A stretch of DNA of 64,000 nucleotides from Paulownia fortunei (Eukaryota; Streptophyta; Magnoliopsida; Lamiales; Paulowniaceae), in assembly GCA_019321725.1 (NCBI GenBank), contig CM033121.1, forward strand, positions 16,695,723 to 16,759,722. The letters are read 5' to 3'. Of the stretch, positions 60,476 through 64,000 are shown in pieces (positions within the stretch are counted from its first letter, which is position 1; each line of letters begins with the position of its first letter). Under the pieces are notes generated by a model. The model did not search any database. It was not told the DNA's origin and saw only the letters and a list, made by a program, of their open reading frames with translations. The translations under genes were made by a program, and so were the position numbers.

Positions 60476-63400
60476 GGATGGACTCATTCTTATGGTCTTC
60501 CATGAGTCATGGATGTTTAGATGCTCTATCTACATGAATGTTTGATATGTAATGCTTGAAATAGTACTATACGAGGTCATATTCTTGAGGCATATGAAAA
60601 ATGGTTAGGTAAAATAGCTTAGGGGTTGCAAGATGATGCAATTGACAATGTTGTTGGACACCTTTTGATATTTCATATGATCTCATATTCTTGGACAAGT
60701 AAAATATTAGTCAGACCTCAGCCCACTAGAAAATATGATTTCCCGAATTTCCATCTAGAAGGTGATGGAATTTGAATAAAATAATGGGAGACATTTATAA
60801 TTAAAGACCATATTATAAACAAATATATTATCGAATAGATGCTTAGTTTTCTCCCTCACATAGGATAATAGTTAGCTTTGTAGATACACTTCAATAATTC
60901 TAGACATTAATAAGCATTATTAAGCTGCAAGTTATCAGATATTATTTTGAAAATCGAATCGGATCGACTTGTTTAATCGATTCAATCAGAAATCAAAGGT
61001 CGGTTAGGTTTGGTTAAGGATATAAAACTGGAAATCTGGTTTGACAAGTCAAACAGGCCAAAATCGATCAAACCGGTTTGATCGGTCTTAATTTTTTTAT
61101 TTTTTTTATTTTTTTTTAAAAAAGTTTAAATTTGATTTTTTGTTATATTTATGTTGTTATTTATATTTTGTGTTTTGTTAGATATTTTTTAGGTAGTTAT
61201 TTATCTTTTTTTAAATTTAAAATATAATACATAACAATTAGTCTATTATATTATCACTTTACATAATCTAATAAGAAAATATAATCAATTTTTATTAGAC
61301 CAGTCTGACTGCTGTTTGAACTGGTCCGACTGGTTGAACCGCTAATCATTAGCAAGACCGGTTTGGTCACCTATGTGGTTATGAAAACACTACTATTAGA
61401 ATTTCTCTTCAAGATTGAGAATGGTTCTCAAATTTCAGAGGTTAAGAAGTGTGCAAAAGATAGCCTCTGCAATAGTTGTTGAAATAATTTCCGCTTAATT
61501 TTTGAAAGTAGCTCCCACTGCACATTCTATAAACAGTTGTAGAGAACCTTGTACAATTTTTGAAGGACATCCTATAAAGTTAGGAGATTCTAGTTGTTTA
61601 AGCCTAATTTTGATTGTTGGTTCTACCTACTCTAAAACTAAAGGTCTACGAGAAGGATTGAGAAAGATTTCTCAATAGAAACAAAATTAAAAAACAGGCT
61701 AAGCTAAAAGAATAATCTAGACAAGATAGGTTTATACAACTATTGTGGTATGAAGGGGCATAGAAAGAGGAAATACAAGTATGTACTTGCTTATATGAAT
61801 TAAAACGGGTTCCAATTCAAGCCTTGAAGTATAAAGGGTACTAATTCAAATTTACATTTTGTTGAAGTCAACCATTAGCATTGGTAATTCTTCTTGGGTA
61901 CTGACACTGGATATGATCCCATCTTAACAAAGGGTTGTAGAAGATGATAAGAAGAATGACACTAAGAGTAAAAGACAATCCTTAAATTTGAAGTTGAAGC
62001 AAAGGTTTTTTCTTTAGCTAAAGGAATGAACCACTTAGCTCTAAATGGAACTAGGGATAGTAGTATTTATTTGCCTTTGAGACAAATATGAAACTAAGAG
62101 CAAAATCTCCATTAATTAGAGAAAGTTCATTTGAAAAATCTAAGGATGGAAATATATTATGGTTCTAGATGTTCATGCATTGACAATTAATACTTCCATA
62201 AAATTTCATCTTACACGATTCAACAAAATTAACTTTAAATTAGAGAATAATAGTTCCACATTCAAAATTAGTTCATATCCCTAAAAAGAGAGTTCACAAG
62301 ATGGCATAAATGCTTGACCTTTAGGACGAGCAAGACATGACAACCAATAAATCTTACTTTAAGGGAAATATAAACAAATCACAATTTGTTGGACAAATGG
62401 AGCATTCAAAAAATTCGTTGGATTTGATCGCTACAGATATATGCTGGCCACTAAGTTTTAGTGCTTGAGGAAACTACCACTACTTTATTATCCTTACCGA
62501 TGATCTGTCAAGGTAAGGGTATATATGTATTTAGAGATATAAGTCTAATCCTTTGAAAGGTTCAAAAACTTTAGGCATCAAAGACTCTTCGATCCGATTA
62601 AGGTGGCAAGTACTTTAGCTCAAAGTTTTTTGATTAATAGAGGAGAACTGGATTCTCTCAAAGTGAATCCATGATGAGTTTCACTAAACTTCCTCATTCA
62701 TTCTGGGGACATATCCTAGAATCAACGATGTTCTTATTAATTAAGAATATCACCTAAGTCGGTGCCCAAACTGTCATTTGAGATATGATGTGATAGAAAT
62801 CACTCATATAAATACGTAAAGGTATGAAAAGGGCTTGCTTATGCTAAAAAGCTAGTAGGAGATAGGTTGGATGCAAGATCCAGCTTATGAAAGTTTGTGG
62901 TGTATCTAAAGAAATCTATTGGATACCATTTGTATGACTTCTTATAACTAAATATGTTAGTTTTGAGGAATGCCACCTTTTTGTAGAAGTAGTTTCTATT
63001 AGATTGAAAAGGCAGGACATAGAGCTTGAAGAAATTCAAGAACATTAAATTCTCTCACAAGACAATTGTGCATAAACAAATTGTAATATTCTAAGTGCAC
63101 AACCTCCAAAGGAGATCTAAAAGGATCTTGAGACCACCTATGACGTGCAGTCTCTTGCTGGAGAGCAACAAGGAGGATCTTCCTTTGAATGTTAATCCAA
63201 GAAATTAAGAATAAAGATATATGGCATCAATTTGAGAAGATGGAAAAATACCAACCAAAATGGACTCTATTTACTCGAACAAGGTATGGACCTTGATGGA
63301 CCCACAATAAGAGTATTGTACCCATTACCTGTAAATGGGTCTACAAGTGGAAACTTGGAGTACATGGGAAAGTGACGACTTATAAGACATGACTAGTAGA

Positions 63401-64000
63401 AAATAGTCATGCCAAAGTCAAAGTGTTGACTATTGAGTAAGCTTTTTACCAGATACAATGCTGAAGTTCATTGATATCTCACTGGCCACATCTATCTATT
63501 AGGACTACTAGATATGGGAGATAGATGTGAAGACCGCCCTCCTCAACAAGGGTATTGAGAAGGAGATCTATATGAAGTATCCTTAAGGCCTTCATATCAA
63601 AAAGAATGCGAGTAAATGGTTTACAAGCGTGAAAAGTCCTCTTATGGACTCAAAATAAACTTCTCAAAGATATAATATTTGATTCTCTAAGTTAATCAAA
63701 TGGTTGATTCCCTCTAGAATACTGATAAACAAACTACATACAAAAAGGTTAGTGGGAGCATGGTAATATTTATTGTGTTAATAACATTCTACTTGTAGGG
63801 ACGGTATAGGAATGTTACACACAACTACTCTTAGCTACTAAGTTCTCCATGAGGGATTTATGAAGAGCATCCTAAAGATTAGGAATTTAGATGATGATGC
63901 TTGGAATATCCCAAATCCAGTACATAGATGCTAAATGCATTTAGCAATGAGGAAACAAATAAGAGATTCCTGCATATGAGTCATGGTTTTTCTCTTTCGA
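60476..64000 (+). mobile_element. Copia C: degenerate Ty1/copia of the copia B family, plus strand, runs off the window
   Basis: 60476-60840 matches, in opposite orientation, the copia B leader at 36640-37020. Then gag remnants, a decayed zinc knuckle (YNYCGMKGHRKRKYK near 61735-61780), protease and integrase traces (HYFIILTDDLSR near 62480), and RT from about 63340 (CKWVYKWKLGVHGKVTTYKT) to a region near 63770-63890 (NNILLVGT, ATKFSMRDL). Stops are frequent in every frame. Confidence 0.8.
60960..61375. repeat. AT-rich insertion with ccggttt/aaaccgg ends in copia C gag
   Basis: Left part is rich in ggtttga / aaaccgg motifs (61025-61090), a T/A-rich middle follows (61090-61290), and the right part has matching cagtctgactg, ggtccgactggttgaaccg and accggtttggtc motifs in inverted sense. 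It looks like a small non-autonomous DNA element; the exact ends are unresolved. Confidence 0.45.

Overview
The window is nuclear DNA from a seed plant, most likely a eudicot. It is AT-rich, has GT-AG introns and plant-type LTR retrotransposons, and carries one assembly gap (100 N). I recognise one host protein-coding gene; nearly everything else is mobile-element sequence at several stages of decay, much of it nested.

The gene is on the + strand, 6752-24009: the 3' nine coding exons of an ARF GTPase-activating protein of the plant AGD1/AGD2/AGD4 type (BAR-PH-ArfGAP-ankyrin). All eight introns are GT-AG, all phases agree, and the nine exons give 565 residues ending in a normal stop. The N-terminal BAR-domain exons are not in the window. 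Introns 5, 6 and 8 are swollen: intron 5 holds a TIR element carrying a processed RPL27 pseudogene; intron 6 (7.8 kb) holds a 2.3-kb solo LTR flanked by two inverted 360-bp repeats.

Layout. 1-4980: minus-strand Ty1/copia remnant (copia A) with a 1.8-kb foreign block of two diverged 0.95-kb direct repeats. 4980-6751: no recognised gene. 6752-24009: AGD gene. 24670-26928: solo LTR of a second copia family (LTR about 2.2 kb). 27840-29223: truncated LTR of that family. 29224-30372 and 40509-41063: two halves of a minus-strand Ty3/gypsy pol, split by copia B (30373-40508). Copia B, minus strand, keeps PBS and 5' LTR and carries a 1.95-kb 26S rDNA fragment in its integrase region. 41064-42330: start of another LTR-like sequence, ending in the gap. 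42613-50081: an LTR of the copia B family into which two chromovirus-type solo LTRs have inserted (43868-46167 and 46320-49288). 50082-52227 and 60476-64000: a plus-strand member of the copia B family, its LTR hit by a hAT-like element with a tRNA-Ile-like sequence, and itself split by a Ty3/gypsy chromovirus (52228-60475).

Order of events inferred from nesting: gypsy pol first, then copia B-type elements, then chromovirus insertions and solo-LTR formation. No retroelement here appears able to code for a complete polyprotein. I found no prokaryote-like operon, CRISPR array or unmistakably new system; the most unusual items are the rDNA fragment in copia B, the RPL27 retropseudogene inside a TIR element, the long intronic inverted repeat, and the tRNA-bearing hAT-like element.
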